Positions 26,000 to 35,010 of a stretch of DNA of 64,000 bases are shown here, piece after piece. The notes under the pieces were generated by a model. That model worked only from the letters and a program-made list of their open reading frames with translations, did no database searches and was not told the origin of the DNA. Made by a program: the position numbers and the translations under genes. Source of the DNA: Helicobacter pylori (lineage in GTDB: Bacteria; Campylobacterota; Campylobacteria; Campylobacterales; Helicobacteraceae); the NCBI RefSeq assembly GCF_009689985.1, contig NZ_QBAW01000006.1:31002-95001 (forward strand), given 5' to 3'. The stretch's first letter is position 1. Each line of letters begins with the position of its first letter.

Positions 26000-28570
26000 T
26001 CACTTAATCTTAGGCACAATTTCGTTATTTTCTACCACAAACGCTACGCTGTCATTCTCTTTAATTTTATCCTCTAAAATGAGTTCAGCGAGCTTGTCTT
26101 CTACCATTTCATAGAGCGCGCGCTTTAAGGGTCTAGCGCCATAAAATCTGTCAAATCCCACTTCAGCGATCAATTCTTTTGCCTCTTCGTCTAGGGTTAT
26201 ATTAATGCCCCTTTCAAGTGCTTTTTTTTGAATGTTTTCAAAGAGAATCCCCACGATATTAGCGATAGCATGGCTATCTAGGGCGTTAAAGGAGATGATT
26301 TCATCTAAGCGGTTTAAAAATTCCGGCTTGAAGAATTGCCTCAAGCCCTCTTTGATCGCTTTTTGTTTGTCGGCTTCACTCAAATTCTCTTCCAAAAGTG
26401 CGCCGCTAGCCACATTACTGGTTAAAATCAAAATCGTGTTTTTGAAATCCACTCTCACGCCCTTACTATCGGTTAAATGCCCTTCATCTAAAACCTGCAA
26501 CAAAAGATTAAACACATCCGGATGGGCTTTTTCCACTTCATCTAACAGCACCACGCTATAGGGTTTTCTGCGCACCGCTTCGGTCAGTTGCCCGCCTTCT
26601 TCATAGCCCACATACCCAGGAGCAGCCCCAATAAGACGGCTTATGGCATGTTTTTCCATGTATTCGCTCATGTCAATTCTTATAAGATTTTTATCGCTAT
26701 CAAACAAGAATTGCGCCAAAGCTTTAGTGCTCTCGGTTTTACCCACGCCCGTTGGCCCTAAAAAGAGAAAGCTCCCTATGGGTTTATTGCTATCGCTAAG
26801 CCCAGCCTTATTCCTTTTAATCGCTTTAGCGATCGCTTTGATTGCTTTTTCTTGCCCCACCACTCTTTTTTGCAATTCGCTTTCAATGTTTAAAACCCTA
26901 TTTTTTTCGCTCTGGAGCATTTTTTGGACCGGGATATGCGTCCATTGGCTAACGATCTCAGCGATGTTGTTTTCGGTTAAAGCGTTTTGCAACAACGCCC
27001 CGTTTTGTTGCATCGCTTCCCATTTGCGCTGCAATTCTTCTTCTTTCTTTTTATTTTCAGGGATTTTAGAGTATTCAATTTCACCCGCTTGCTGGTAATC
27101 CCCATTGCGCTTAAACCTCTCAGCCTCTTTTTTCAAGCTTTCCGCTTCCATTTTCAAGCGTGAAATTTCTCTAAACACTTCTTTTTCGTTTTCAAATTGC
27201 GCTTCTAATTGGATTTTTTCTTCTTTCAGATCGCTCAATTCTTTAAGGATTTCTTGCATGCGTTTGTGATTGCTCTCTTTTTTTTCCATTTCAAGGGCTT
27301 GTTTTTCCATTTCTAATCTTTGAATGGAGCGCTTAACGCTAGAGAGTTTTGCCGGCTCGGATTCCATTTGCATTTTTAATTGGGCCGCCCCCTCATCAAT
27401 CAAATCAATCGCTTTATCGGGTAAAAACCTATCGGTGATATAACGGCTAGAGAGTTTAGCACTCGCTATGAGCGCGGAGTCATTGATAGTGATATTATGG
27501 TGCGTTTCTAAAGTTTCTTTTAACCCCCTTAAAATCTGTAAAGCCTCATTGATGCTAGGCTCATTGAGTAAAATGGGTTGGAAACGCCTTTGTAACGCCA
27601 TGTCTTTTTCAAAATACTTGCGGTATTCTTTCAAAGTGGTCGCTCCAATCGTGTGCAATTCCCCCCTAGCGAGCGCGGGTTTTAAAATATTAGCCGCATC
27701 CATGCCCCCCTCACTAGCTCCAGCCCCTACGATCGTGTGGATTTCATCAATGAATAAAATCACATTCGCGCTTTTTTTCACTTCTTCAATCACCTTTTTC
27801 AAGCGCTCTTCAAACTCGCCTCTGTATTTCGCTCCAGCCACCAATAAGCTTAGATCTAAAGCGACGACTCGTTTGTTTAAAAGCGTTTTAGGCACTTCCT
27901 TATTCACAATGCGTTGGGCTAAACCCTCCACAACCGCCGTTTTCCCCACTCCAGGCTCACCCAGTAAAATAGGGTTATTTTTTGTTTTTCTTATCAAAAT
28001 TTGCATCATGCGAATGATTTCTTCATCCCTCCCAATCACCGGATCGAGCTTATTTTCTAAGGCTTTTTGCGTCAAATCAATGCCAAATTTTTCCAAACTT
28101 TCCAAATTAGAATCATCGTTTTTACCTTGAATAGTCGCACCCTTCCTCAAAGCCTCTAAAGTTTTTTGCAATTCCTTAGTGTCTAAATAAGGTTTTAGAA
28201 CGCTTTCAAAAAGGCTCATGTTCGCCAAAAGATACACATCTGTAGCGATGAAAGAATCGCCCGTTTTAGCCATCAAGCCTTGAGCGTTTTCTAAACTTTG
28301 GATTAGAGCTTGGTTTAACTGGATATTTTGCTTGTTGATTTGTGAAACTTTAGCCAACTTATTCAACTCGCTTTGAACGCTAAGCCTTAAGGCTTGAATA
28401 TCCACAGACATTTTTTGTAAGGCTTGAATGAGGATGCCTTGGGAGTTATTGAGCATGACAAAAAGCATGTGCAAGGGCGTTACTTCAGCGTTTTTATGGT
28501 GTAAAGCTAGAGCGAGCGCGCTGTCTAAAGTCTCATGCAATTGGTCGGTCATTTTTTCAAATAAATTCAT
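26000..28570 (-). CDS. clpB: ClpB disaggregase
   Basis: An 856-residue Hsp100 chaperone that, with DnaK, pulls apart aggregated proteins in the cytoplasm. In order: an N-terminal Clp_N repeat domain (1-150), AAA-1 with Walker A GEPGVGKT and Walker B ILFIDEIH, a long coiled-coil M-domain rich in Glu/Lys (about 405-525), AAA-2 with GPTGVGKTE and [11 protein letters not shown], and the small C-terminal domain. The length is normal. The start is the ATG at 28570 with AAGGAT upstream (MNLFEK). A TAAAAT at 28602-28607 on the minus strand could be its -10. Confidence 0.98.
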   Translation of the reverse strand: MNLFEKMTDQLHETLDSALALALHHKNAEVTPLHMLFVMLNNSQGILIQALQKMSVDIQALRLSVQSELNKLAKVSQINKQNIQLNQALIQSLENAQGLMAKTGDSFIATDVYLLANMSLFESVLKPYLDTKELQKTLEALRKGATIQGKNDDSNLESLEKFGIDLTQKALENKLDPVIGRDEEIIRMMQILIRKTKNNPILLGEPGVGKTAVVEGLAQRIVNKEVPKTLLNKRVVALDLSLLVAGAKYRGEFEERLKKVIEEVKKSANVILFIDEIHTIVGAGASEGGMDAANILKPALARGELHTIGATTLKEYRKYFEKDMALQRRFQPILLNEPSINEALQILRGLKETLETHHNITINDSALIASAKLSSRYITDRFLPDKAIDLIDEGAAQLKMQMESEPAKLSSVKRSIQRLEMEKQALEMEKKESNHKRMQEILKELSDLKEEKIQLEAQFENEKEVFREISRLKMEAESLKKEAERFKRNGDYQQAGEIEYSKIPENKKKEEELQRKWEAMQQNGALLQNALTENNIAEIVSQWTHIPVQKMLQSEKNRVLNIESELQKRVVGQEKAIKAIAKAIKRNKAGLSDSNKPIGSFLFLGPTGVGKTESTKALAQFLFDSDKNLIRIDMSEYMEKHAISRLIGAAPGYVGYEEGGQLTEAVRRKPYSVVLLDEVEKAHPDVFNLLLQVLDEGHLTDSKGVRVDFKNTILILTSNVASGALLEENLSEADKQKAIKEGLRQFFKPEFLNRLDEIISFNALDSHAIANIVGILFENIQKKALERGINITLDEEAKELIAEVGFDRFYGARPLKRALYEMVEDKLAELILEDKIKENDSVAFVVENNEIVPKIK

Positions 28571-28601
28571 TATCAATCCTTTTTGAGTTTTAAAATCTAC
28601 T

Positions 28602-28607
28602 ATTTTA
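28602..28607 (-). promoter_or_regulatory. possible clpB -10 element
   Basis: TAAAAT on the minus strand lies 32 bases upstream of the clpB ATG, within the 70-base gap to the methylase stop. No HrcA- or HspR-type inverted repeat is visible to me in this gap. Confidence 0.4.
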
Positions 28608-28640
28608 CACTATTTTAACCCTTAAAGGTTTTTAAAACGC

Positions 28641-29399
28641 TCACACTAATGATAAACTCTCTAAAATACGCTTTTTAGACAACTCGCAATATTCTTTTTC
28701 AATCTCTAAACCCACGCTAAAACGCCCTAAAGCGTTTGCCTCTAAAATGGTCGTGCCAGATCCGCTAAAAGGATCAAAAATCGTGTCTTCCAAAAAAGAA
28801 AACAATTTAATGCAACGCCTAGGTAATTCCCTTGGGAATGGGGCTGGGTGTTTTAAGCGCTTTTTAGATTCGCCGCTAAAACTCCATAACCCATTCGTAT
28901 AGAGCAAAAACTCCTCTTTACTGATTGTAGAAGTTTGCTTTTGGCGTTTGTATGCGTTTTTATAAAAAACAACGATCAACTCCACAGGAGCGATCGCATA
29001 AGGCGCGCTAGCTTCCAGCCAACTCCCCCAAGCCGTGCGTCTTGAAATATTGCTTTCATTCCAAATAATCGTATTTTGGTATTTCCAACCGCATTCTTTA
29101 GCTAGTGCAATCATATCAGCCCCTAAACTTTGCTTGCCATGTTTATTCGTGTCTAAAGGGACATTCAAGCACAATCTCGCCTGCTCCTTGCCCCAAAAAT
29201 AACAATTTTTAAGCCAATTCTTGCACCAATTTAAATAGTCATCATAAGCCCTAAAATCATTACTCCCTTGATATTCAACGCTCAAATTATAGGGCGGTGA
29301 AGTGATGCACAAATCATAAAAACCTTTTTCAAAAGTCTCTAAAACGCTGGCATCGCCATGGTATAAATCCAATTTTTCCAAACTGAAATAAGGTTTCAT
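28641..29399 (-). CDS. type II DNA methyltransferase (SPPY class) of a restriction-modification pair
   Basis: A 252-residue beta-type amino-methyltransferase. LCITSPPYNLSVEY near residue 30 is the catalytic motif, and IFDPFSGSGTTILEANALGRFSVGLE near 208-233 is the SAM-binding motif, in the catalytic-then-SAM order. The protein modifies adenine N6 or cytosine N4. It resembles the H. pylori HpaI-like methylase, reported from memory to act on GTNNAC; this window cannot show the specificity. It overlaps the endonuclease gene (ATGA), a standard R-M arrangement, and lies just upstream of clpB in the same direction. Confidence 0.88.
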   Translation of the reverse strand: MKPYFSLEKLDLYHGDASVLETFEKGFYDLCITSPPYNLSVEYQGSNDFRAYDDYLNWCKNWLKNCYFWGKEQARLCLNVPLDTNKHGKQSLGADMIALAKECGWKYQNTIIWNESNISRRTAWGSWLEASAPYAIAPVELIVVFYKNAYKRQKQTSTISKEEFLLYTNGLWSFSGESKKRLKHPAPFPRELPRRCIKLFSFLEDTIFDPFSGSGTTILEANALGRFSVGLEIEKEYCELSKKRILESLSLV

Positions 29400-30100
29400 A
29401 AAAGCCTTCTTAAATCTTCTAACAAATTTTCTATACCCTTAATCTTAGAGCTTTGATCAAAGTGGCTTTTGGCCAAATAGAGGCCGTCTAATTCATGCTC
29501 CATGACGATCCTGGCTTTTTTAGGCCTGTCTTTAAAACTGATCTCATCATCGTTATCCGGCGTTATCATAAAGACTTTAATGTGAGAAGTTACGGGCGAT
29601 TGCAAAAGCTTTAATTTCCAGTAAGGCGTTTCTGTGAAACGCTCTCTGAACGAATTTTTTACCGACAAGATCGCTAGGATTTTGACATTATCCTTGCTAG
29701 CTTGATAAAGAACAATATCTCCATCGGGCAAAACGCTATATCCTCCAAAATGCACCAATAAAGCCCGTTTGACTTTATCTAATTCGCCATTAATGCGCTT
29801 AGCCCTTAAGATTTTATCGTTTGTCATTTTTACATTGTTTTTAATACAAAAATCTTTTAATAAAAGTTCTATAATTTTTTCTAACACCCTTCCTATGGCG
29901 CTCACAAAGCCTTGTCTGGCCAAAATAATGGCTTCTTCCTTGCTTTTATTTTGCTTAATGTAATCGTTCATTTTATGATTCAAAAAGCGTTCTTTTTCTT
30001 GTGCGTAAAAAACCTGTAAAGACTTGTAAGGCTCAGGTTGTTCTCTCATAAAATCTTTAAAACGCTCTAAAATAATATCCGCTAAACTCAATCCAAACAC
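29396..30100 (-). CDS. type II restriction endonuclease, BsaWI-like
   Basis: A 234-residue protein directly coupled to the methylase. The centre reads PDGDIVLYQ, then ILAILSVKNSFRERFTETPYWK: this is the D...SxK-x-S-x-RER pattern of BsaWI-like PD-(D/E)xK endonucleases, in which the usual acidic residue before the lysine is replaced. The frame is complete, so the enzyme may be active here. I keep the GTG at 30100; AAGG actually sits better for the TTG at 30091. A -10 TATAAT lies at 30124-30129. Compared with its neighbours the region is AT-rich, consistent with horizontal gain. Confidence 0.75.
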   Translation of the reverse strand: MFGLSLADIILERFKDFMREQPEPYKSLQVFYAQEKERFLNHKMNDYIKQNKSKEEAIILARQGFVSAIGRVLEKIIELLLKDFCIKNNVKMTNDKILRAKRINGELDKVKRALLVHFGGYSVLPDGDIVLYQASKDNVKILAILSVKNSFRERFTETPYWKLKLLQSPVTSHIKVFMITPDNDDEISFKDRPKKARIVMEHELDGLYLAKSHFDQSSKIKGIENLLEDLRRLL

Positions 30101-30123
30101 CTTAATCCATAGAAATCTATCAA

Positions 30124-30175
30124 ATTATAATACAAAACTTTTTCATAATGGCTGGTGTTTGAAACAAGCTATAAT
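30124..30175. promoter_or_regulatory. back-to-back -10 elements between the two DNA modification loci
   Basis: TATAAT on the minus strand at 30124-30129 serves the endonuclease-methylase pair. TATAAT on the plus strand at 30170-30175 points into the second methylase locus. The plus-strand element lies inside an open frame starting at 30159, which argues that the frame's TTG is not a real start. Confidence 0.5.
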
Positions 30176-30329
30176 ATTGAAAGAATTTAATCAAAGGGCT
30201 AGATATGCAATTTTTAAATCAGTCTTTAGGATTTTTGGCCTTGATGCTAAAAGAAGTTCAAGCGATGAATTTTTAGAAATCAAACAAGTATCCTTTCAAA
30301 GTCAATTAATCAAAGAATTTAAATTTAAA

Positions 30330-30419
30330 ATGAAACCCATTGATTCAAAAAAACAAGAGCTTATCAATCTTTTTAATCTCAAATTCGGTCGTTTTTCTTG
30401 GGAAAATCATCTTGCATAA
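30330..30419 (+). pseudogene. displaced N-terminus of the downstream adenine methylase
   Basis: The frame from ATG 30330 reads MKPIDSKKQELINLFNLKFG and then RFSWENHLA, ending at TAA 30417-30419. The last part has the style of the N-terminus of this methylase group (helix, then 'W.N.L' followed by 'KVF..DALE'). The natural continuation HKVFIMEALE is in the next frame (+1), so a one-base insertion or two-base loss near 30410-30418 has cut it off. A seven-A run at 30346-30352 lies in the same frame. Upstream, 30182-30329 is open but unrecognisable. Confidence 0.5.
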
Positions 30420-30429
30420 AGTTTTTATC

Positions 30430-31584
30430 ATGGAAGCTTTGGAGTGTTTGAAAAGGATAGAAAAAGAAAGCATCCAAACGATCTATATAGACCCCCCTTA
30501 TAACACCAAGAGTTCTAACTTTGAATACGAAGACGCTCATGCTGACTATGAAAAATGGATTAAAGAACATTTGATTTTAGCAAAGGCTGTGTTAAAACAA
30601 AGTGGTTGTATTTTTATTTCTATAGATGACAATAAAATGGCTGAAGTTAAAATCATTGCCAATGAAATTTTTGGAACGCGCAATTTTTTAGGTACTTTTA
30701 TCACTAAACAAGCCACAAGATCTAACGCTAAACACATCAATATTACCCATGAGTATGTTTTAAGCTACGCCAAAAATAAAGCGTTCGCTCCGGGTTTTAA
30801 GATCTTACGAACGCTTTTGCCCATTTATGCTAAACCATTGAAAGATTTAATGCGAACGATTAAGAATGTTTTCAAACAAAAAGGACAAGCTCAAGCCCAA
30901 CTTATCTTAAAAGAACAAATCAAAGAATTATCTAAAAAAGAACATTTTAATTTTTTAAAAAATTATAATTTGGTGGATGAAAAAGGTGAAATTTATTTCG
31001 CTAAAGATTTATCCACGCCTTCACACCCACGCAGCGTAGCGATAGAAGAAATCAGTCTTTTTTTAGAACCCTTAAAAAGCAGAGGGTGGAGTAGCGATAA
31101 AAAGCTTAAGGAGTTGTATTATCAAAACAGACTTATTTTTAAAAATAATCGCCCTTATGAAAAATATTACCTAAAAGAATCGCAAGATAATTGTTTGAGC
31201 GTGTTGGATTTTTATAGCCGACAAGGCACAAAAGATTTGGAAAAATTAGGCTTAAAAGGGCTTTTTAAGACGCCAAAACCGGTAGAATTGATTAAATATT
31301 TATTGCTATGCTCCACCCCTAAAGATTCTATTGTTTTAGATTTTTTTGCAGGCAGCGGGACAACAGGGCAAGCGGTTATAGAAGTTAATAGGGATTATGA
31401 TTTGAATTGGTCTTTTTATTTGTGTCAAAAAGAAGAAAAAATTAAAAATAACCCGCAAGCTGTTAGCATTTTAAAAAACAAAGGGTATCAAAACACGATT
31501 CCAAACATCATGCTATTGCGTTTAGAAAAGATCATCAAAAGAAGTGAATACAAGATTTTAAAAACAAAATCTATTTTATTTTAA
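30430..31584 (+). CDS. adenine-N6 DNA methyltransferase (DPPY, beta class), N-terminus probably frameshifted
   Basis: A 384-residue core starting at ATG 30430 (MEALECLKRI). The catalytic motif IYIDPPYNT is only about 20 residues in, and the SAM motif VLDFFAGSGTTGQAV comes near residue 290, giving beta-class order. The target-recognition part lies between. It resembles the H. pylori methylase reported for TCNNGA (M.HpyAX type); the specificity is from memory. The frame is open back to a TTG at 30340, but those residues (SLSIFLISNSVVFLG) are out-of-frame noise over the true N-terminal codons. No endonuclease partner is adjacent. Translation from 30430 has no good ribosome site, so activity is uncertain. 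Confidence 0.8.
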   Translation: MEALECLKRIEKESIQTIYIDPPYNTKSSNFEYEDAHADYEKWIKEHLILAKAVLKQSGCIFISIDDNKMAEVKIIANEIFGTRNFLGTFITKQATRSNAKHINITHEYVLSYAKNKAFAPGFKILRTLLPIYAKPLKDLMRTIKNVFKQKGQAQAQLILKEQIKELSKKEHFNFLKNYNLVDEKGEIYFAKDLSTPSHPRSVAIEEISLFLEPLKSRGWSSDKKLKELYYQNRLIFKNNRPYEKYYLKESQDNCLSVLDFYSRQGTKDLEKLGLKGLFKTPKPVELIKYLLLCSTPKDSIVLDFFAGSGTTGQAVIEVNRDYDLNWSFYLCQKEEKIKNNPQAVSILKNKGYQNTIPNIMLLRLEKIIKRSEYKILKTKSILF

Positions 31585-31602
31585 ATATTATTTTTCAAAC
31601 CC

Positions 31603-32865
31603 CTACGCTTTACTCACGCTCAAAATTTCAGCGCTCGCTTTGGCTTTTTCATTACTCAATTCAATTTTATCGCCCCTTTTTAATGCCTCTAATTCTACCG
31701 CTTGATTATTTTTGCTCACAAACGCCCCAAATTGGGGCAATTTCAAATGTGCATGAGCGAGTTTGAGGGCGTTTTCTAGTGCGTTTAAGCGCTCTGTTTT
31801 AGTTTGTAAAAAAGGGCTTGTCAATGCTTGAATAGAGATTTTTTCTAAAAGCGTTTTTTTAAAGCGTAAAAATTCTAAGGTTTTATTTTCTAAAGCGATT
31901 GTTAGTTTCTCTAGCTTTAAAGCGTTTAAATGGTGCTTGTTTTCAAAACTCAATCGTTTCAAAGAAGCCTCTAAATGCTCTAAATGCGCCTTTTTTTGAT
32001 GGAGCAAAATTTTAAAAGAGCGGCACAATTTCACATTAAACCCATCAAGTCTTTGCAACCATTCATCGCTACTAGGGAGCAAAATCTCCATCGCGTTTGA
32101 AGGCGTAGAAGCCCTTAAATCCGCCACTAAATCGCTCAATAAAAAATCGCTCTCATGCCCAATAGCTGACATGCTGAAGGTTTTAGCCAAATACAGAGCA
32201 TCAGCGATTTTTTCATCATTGAAAGAATACAAATCCTCCATGCTCCCCCCACCCCTAGCCATTACAATCGCATCAAAAGCGTTTTTTGTGTCATGAAAAC
32301 TATCCGCATAAGCGATGCTCTCCACCACGCTTTGAACGCACCCCTCCCCTTGCATTAAAGTGTTGATGCAGACTAATTCGCATATCGGCCATCGTTTGGA
32401 AGCGATCTTTTGCATGTCCGCCCAAGCGGCTGAATTTTGAGAAGTGATGACTGCCACTCGTTTAGGAAAATGCGGTTTGGGTAATTTATTTTCTTTATCA
32501 AAATAGCCTTTAAGGCGTAATTTTTCTTTCAATTGCTCTAAAGCTAAAGTTAATGAACCTATATCTTTAGGCTCTATTTCAAAGCAATTGATTTGATAAT
32601 CCCCCCTTGGAACATACACGCTAATGCCCCCAAAAACAACCACTTCCTGCCCTTCTTTTAAAGCGAATTTAAGCCTGTTAGCGTTCCCTTTAAACAGCAC
32701 GCATTTAATGACTGACTGGCTGTCTTTGAGCGAAAAATACGCATGGCCGCTCACCTTATGGATCGTCAAATTACTCACTTCCCCTTGAACCCTAACTTGC
32801 AAAAAAGTCGCTTCTAAAAGGGCTTTGATTTGCGCATTGATTTCGCTCACGCTCAATACATCCAC
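31603..32865 (-). CDS. xseA: exodeoxyribonuclease VII large subunit
   Basis: A 420-residue XseA. The N-terminal OB fold (VRVQGEVSNLTIHKVSGHAYFSLKD) is followed by the catalytic core with VAVITSQNSAAWADM, MARGGGSMEDLYSFNDE, AIGHESDFLLSDLVADLRASTPSNA, then a long coiled coil (about 270-370) and a small C-terminal strand domain. With XseB it degrades single-stranded DNA in repair. The small subunit gene is not adjacent. I start at GTG 32865 (VDVLSVSE); GGGGGAG precedes it closely, and a TTG one codon upstream is also in frame. Confidence 0.96.
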   Translation of the reverse strand: MDVLSVSEINAQIKALLEATFLQVRVQGEVSNLTIHKVSGHAYFSLKDSQSVIKCVLFKGNANRLKFALKEGQEVVVFGGISVYVPRGDYQINCFEIEPKDIGSLTLALEQLKEKLRLKGYFDKENKLPKPHFPKRVAVITSQNSAAWADMQKIASKRWPICELVCINTLMQGEGCVQSVVESIAYADSFHDTKNAFDAIVMARGGGSMEDLYSFNDEKIADALYLAKTFSMSAIGHESDFLLSDLVADLRASTPSNAMEILLPSSDEWLQRLDGFNVKLCRSFKILLHQKKAHLEHLEASLKRLSFENKHHLNALKLEKLTIALENKTLEFLRFKKTLLEKISIQALTSPFLQTKTERLNALENALKLAHAHLKLPQFGAFVSKNNQAVELEALKRGDKIELSNEKAKASAEILSVSKA

Positions 32866-32877
32866 CAACTCCCCCTT

Positions 32878-33933
32878 TTATAGCAAACGAGTGATGTCAT
32901 TGAAAAGCCCTAAAAACATGATAAAAACCAACAACCCCACACCCGCTAGCCACAACGCATTTTGCATAAACGCTGGCAAAGTGATCTTAAAAATATTTTT
33001 AAAAACAACCCCTAACATTTGCGCCCCATCTAGCGCTGGAATGGGTAATAAATTTAAGATCCCTAAATTGATAGACAAAAACGCCCCAAACAACAAAAGC
33101 ATGCTCAAACTACTCGCATGGCTTAACGCTCCCACAATGCCTACCACCCCGCTCAATTCCTTAACTGAAGCGCTCCCCATAATCAAACGCCTTAAAGAAT
33201 CCACAATCAAAACAACACCCTCTTTAAACCGACTCAAGGCCTTTTCAAACGCTTGAAACAAGGAATAAGAGACAACGGCTGTTTTTTGCATGTCCGGTTT
33301 AATGCCTATTACTTTATATTGGATGATTTCATTAGGATCGTTAGAATCGCTTATCACCGCCACGATTTTGGGGGTCAGTCGTTTTTCTAAAATCTGATGG
33401 TTGCGCTCTATTTCTAAAACCAACTCGCCTCTAGCATGCGCCACTACGCTTCTAATCTCTCTAAAACTCGCTATTTTTTTGTGGTTGATAGAAAGGATTT
33501 TATCCCCCTTTAATAGCCCGGCTTCTAGCGCGTTTTTTTCTAAATCGCCAATGACAGGCAGTAAGACTTTTTCCCCACCCAATGCCAGAAAAAAATACAC
33601 TAAAATCGCAAAAAGAAAATTAAAAAACGCCCCCCCAAATAGTATCCATAGCTTTTTAAAAGGGCTTTTTTGCGCATAGCTATCATGTGCTTGATTGGTT
33701 TCATTCGTTTCATTTTCTTCTTTATCCATGCCCTTTAATTTCACATAGCCCCCAAGCGGGATCAAAGACAAAGCGAACTGCGTGCCAAAAAGCTTAAAAA
33801 AACAGAGTTTTTTACCAAAACCAATGCTAAACACTTCTACTTTCACCCCACAAATCCTAGCGATAGCAAAATGCCCTAATTCATGGACAAAGATTAAAAA
33901 CGCCAGCATTAAAACCGCTACAATGAACATCAT
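32878..33933 (-). CDS. rseP: site-2 zinc metalloprotease, RseP family
   Basis: A 351-residue intramembrane protease. HELGHFAIAR (zinc ligands and catalytic Glu, near residue 17-21) sits in the first helix; NLGILNLLPIPALDGAQM near the C-terminus is the conserved NxxPxPxLDG block in a late helix. A PDZ domain (GDKILSINHKKIASFREI) lies in the middle. It cleaves transmembrane substrates such as anti-sigma factors or signal-peptide remnants. The gene is read 12 bases before xseA and overlaps the MotE-like gene (ATGA). Confidence 0.94.
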   Translation of the reverse strand: MMFIVAVLMLAFLIFVHELGHFAIARICGVKVEVFSIGFGKKLCFFKLFGTQFALSLIPLGGYVKLKGMDKEENETNETNQAHDSYAQKSPFKKLWILFGGAFFNFLFAILVYFFLALGGEKVLLPVIGDLEKNALEAGLLKGDKILSINHKKIASFREIRSVVAHARGELVLEIERNHQILEKRLTPKIVAVISDSNDPNEIIQYKVIGIKPDMQKTAVVSYSLFQAFEKALSRFKEGVVLIVDSLRRLIMGSASVKELSGVVGIVGALSHASSLSMLLLFGAFLSINLGILNLLPIPALDGAQMLGVVFKNIFKITLPAFMQNALWLAGVGLLVFIMFLGLFNDITRLL

Positions 33934-34589
33934 ACCCCTGCAGGCTCTTTGGTGTTAGGATCTTTTATCATCGGCTCTTTTAAAGGCGTGGGCGCTATAG
34001 GGGGCGTGGGTGGTGTGGTTTTTGGGATTTCTTTATTTTCTCGTGGGGGTTTTTGCCACAACTCCGTCAAAGCCGCCGCTTTTTTAGGATCCATTTTGGC
34101 TAAAATTTTACCTAATTCTTGGGGTTTTAGCGCCATTAAAATTTCTAAGGCGTTTTGAGTGGGTAGATTTTCTAAAATCAAGGCGGACTTAGAATCTTTC
34201 ATTTTAGAGTAAGTCTCGCCAATCTTGCTATCCTTAGCCTGCTTGATTTCTCTTAAAATGCCTTCGTTTTCCTCTATCAAATTTTTAAGGCGTTTTTTTT
34301 CTTCCGTTTGTAAGGTTTTAAAGGCTTCTTCTTTAGCGGCTAAATTTTTCAGTTTTTCTTCCACTTCTTTTTCTTTTTTGTTTAACAGATCGTTTTTTTC
34401 ATCTAAAAGGCGGGCGTTTTCGGTTTGCAAGATCCTTAAAGACTGCTCTTTTTCGCTCAATCGGCGCAAATCGTCTTTCAATTCGGCTTTTTTGGATTCA
34501 AAAATTGCAGAGCATTGCAACAATTCTTGCACGGCTTCTTCGCTAAAGAGCGCTTGTAAAATCAAGCCCATTAACAAGATTTTACGCAT
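33930..34589 (-). CDS. MotE-like flagellar-associated coiled-coil protein
   Basis: A 219-residue exported protein: signal peptide MRKILLMGLILQALFSEE, coiled coil at about 25-120, then a MgtE_N-like helical domain (YSKMKDSKSALILENLP to ILAKMDPKKAAALTELW), then a Pro/Thr-rich tail (about 175-219). Coiled coil plus this 'M.p..AA.Ile.L' domain is the MotE layout; MotE family members help build or stabilise the flagellar stator or basal body. It follows the FliJ-like gene with an eight-base overlap, which supports a flagellar role. Confidence 0.7.
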   Translation of the reverse strand: MRKILLMGLILQALFSEEAVQELLQCSAIFESKKAELKDDLRRLSEKEQSLRILQTENARLLDEKNDLLNKKEKEVEEKLKNLAAKEEAFKTLQTEEKKRLKNLIEENEGILREIKQAKDSKIGETYSKMKDSKSALILENLPTQNALEILMALKPQELGKILAKMDPKKAAALTELWQKPPRENKEIPKTTPPTPPIAPTPLKEPMIKDPNTKEPAGV

Positions 34590-35010
34590 GCAAACCCTCT
34601 TTTTGCCAGTGTAAAATCATGGCGTTTTCGTCTAAAAGAGCCTGCTCTTTTTTTTCCAAAATTTCCTTTTCTTTTCGCTTTTCATTTTCTAAAATGATTT
34701 TAGCTTTTTCTAATTCCTGGTTAGCCAAAAAATAATCTTTTTCTAAAATTTTTAAATCCTTAATTAAATTCTCGCCCTGTTGTTGGTAATATTCTATCTC
34801 CATTCTTAAAGCGCTTTTTAATTGCTGGGTTTGTAAAAAAAGGCTCATTCCCCCCAATTCAGGGTTTTTAAACGCGCTCAGTTGGGCTTGTTTGTCTAAA
34901 ATTTCTCGCTCATTTTGCCGCCATTCTAAACGCTTGCTTTCAAGCTTTTGCTCTATTTTTTCTAACGCAAGGGTTTTTAATTGCACCAATACAGAAGCGA
35001 ATTTTTTCAT
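34582..35010 (-). CDS. FliJ-like flagellar export coiled-coil protein
   Basis: A 142-residue, almost entirely helical, highly charged protein with no membrane segment (ENLIKDLKILEKDYFLANQ, ILENEKRKEKEILEKKEQALLDE). Size and coiled-coil character match FliJ, the soluble stalk of the flagellar export ATPase. In H. pylori the corresponding protein (HP0256) is reported to influence motility and envelope structure. Its ATG overlaps the purA stop and its end overlaps the MotE-like start. Confidence 0.7.
   Translation of the reverse strand: MKKFASVLVQLKTLALEKIEQKLESKRLEWRQNEREILDKQAQLSAFKNPELGGMSLFLQTQQLKSALRMEIEYYQQQGENLIKDLKILEKDYFLANQELEKAKIILENEKRKEKEILEKKEQALLDENAMILHWQKEGLHA

Noticed and set aside
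26643..28130. Plus-strand frames of 151 and 220 codons opposite clpB
   Set aside because: They are antisense to strongly conserved ClpB motifs, with serine- and phenylalanine-rich sequence typical of reverse-frame shadows.
30159..30329. Start of an 86-codon frame at TTG 30159 as a separate gene
   Set aside because: A TATAAT at 30170-30175 lies inside it, there is no ribosome site, and its last part is better read as the displaced methylase N-terminus.
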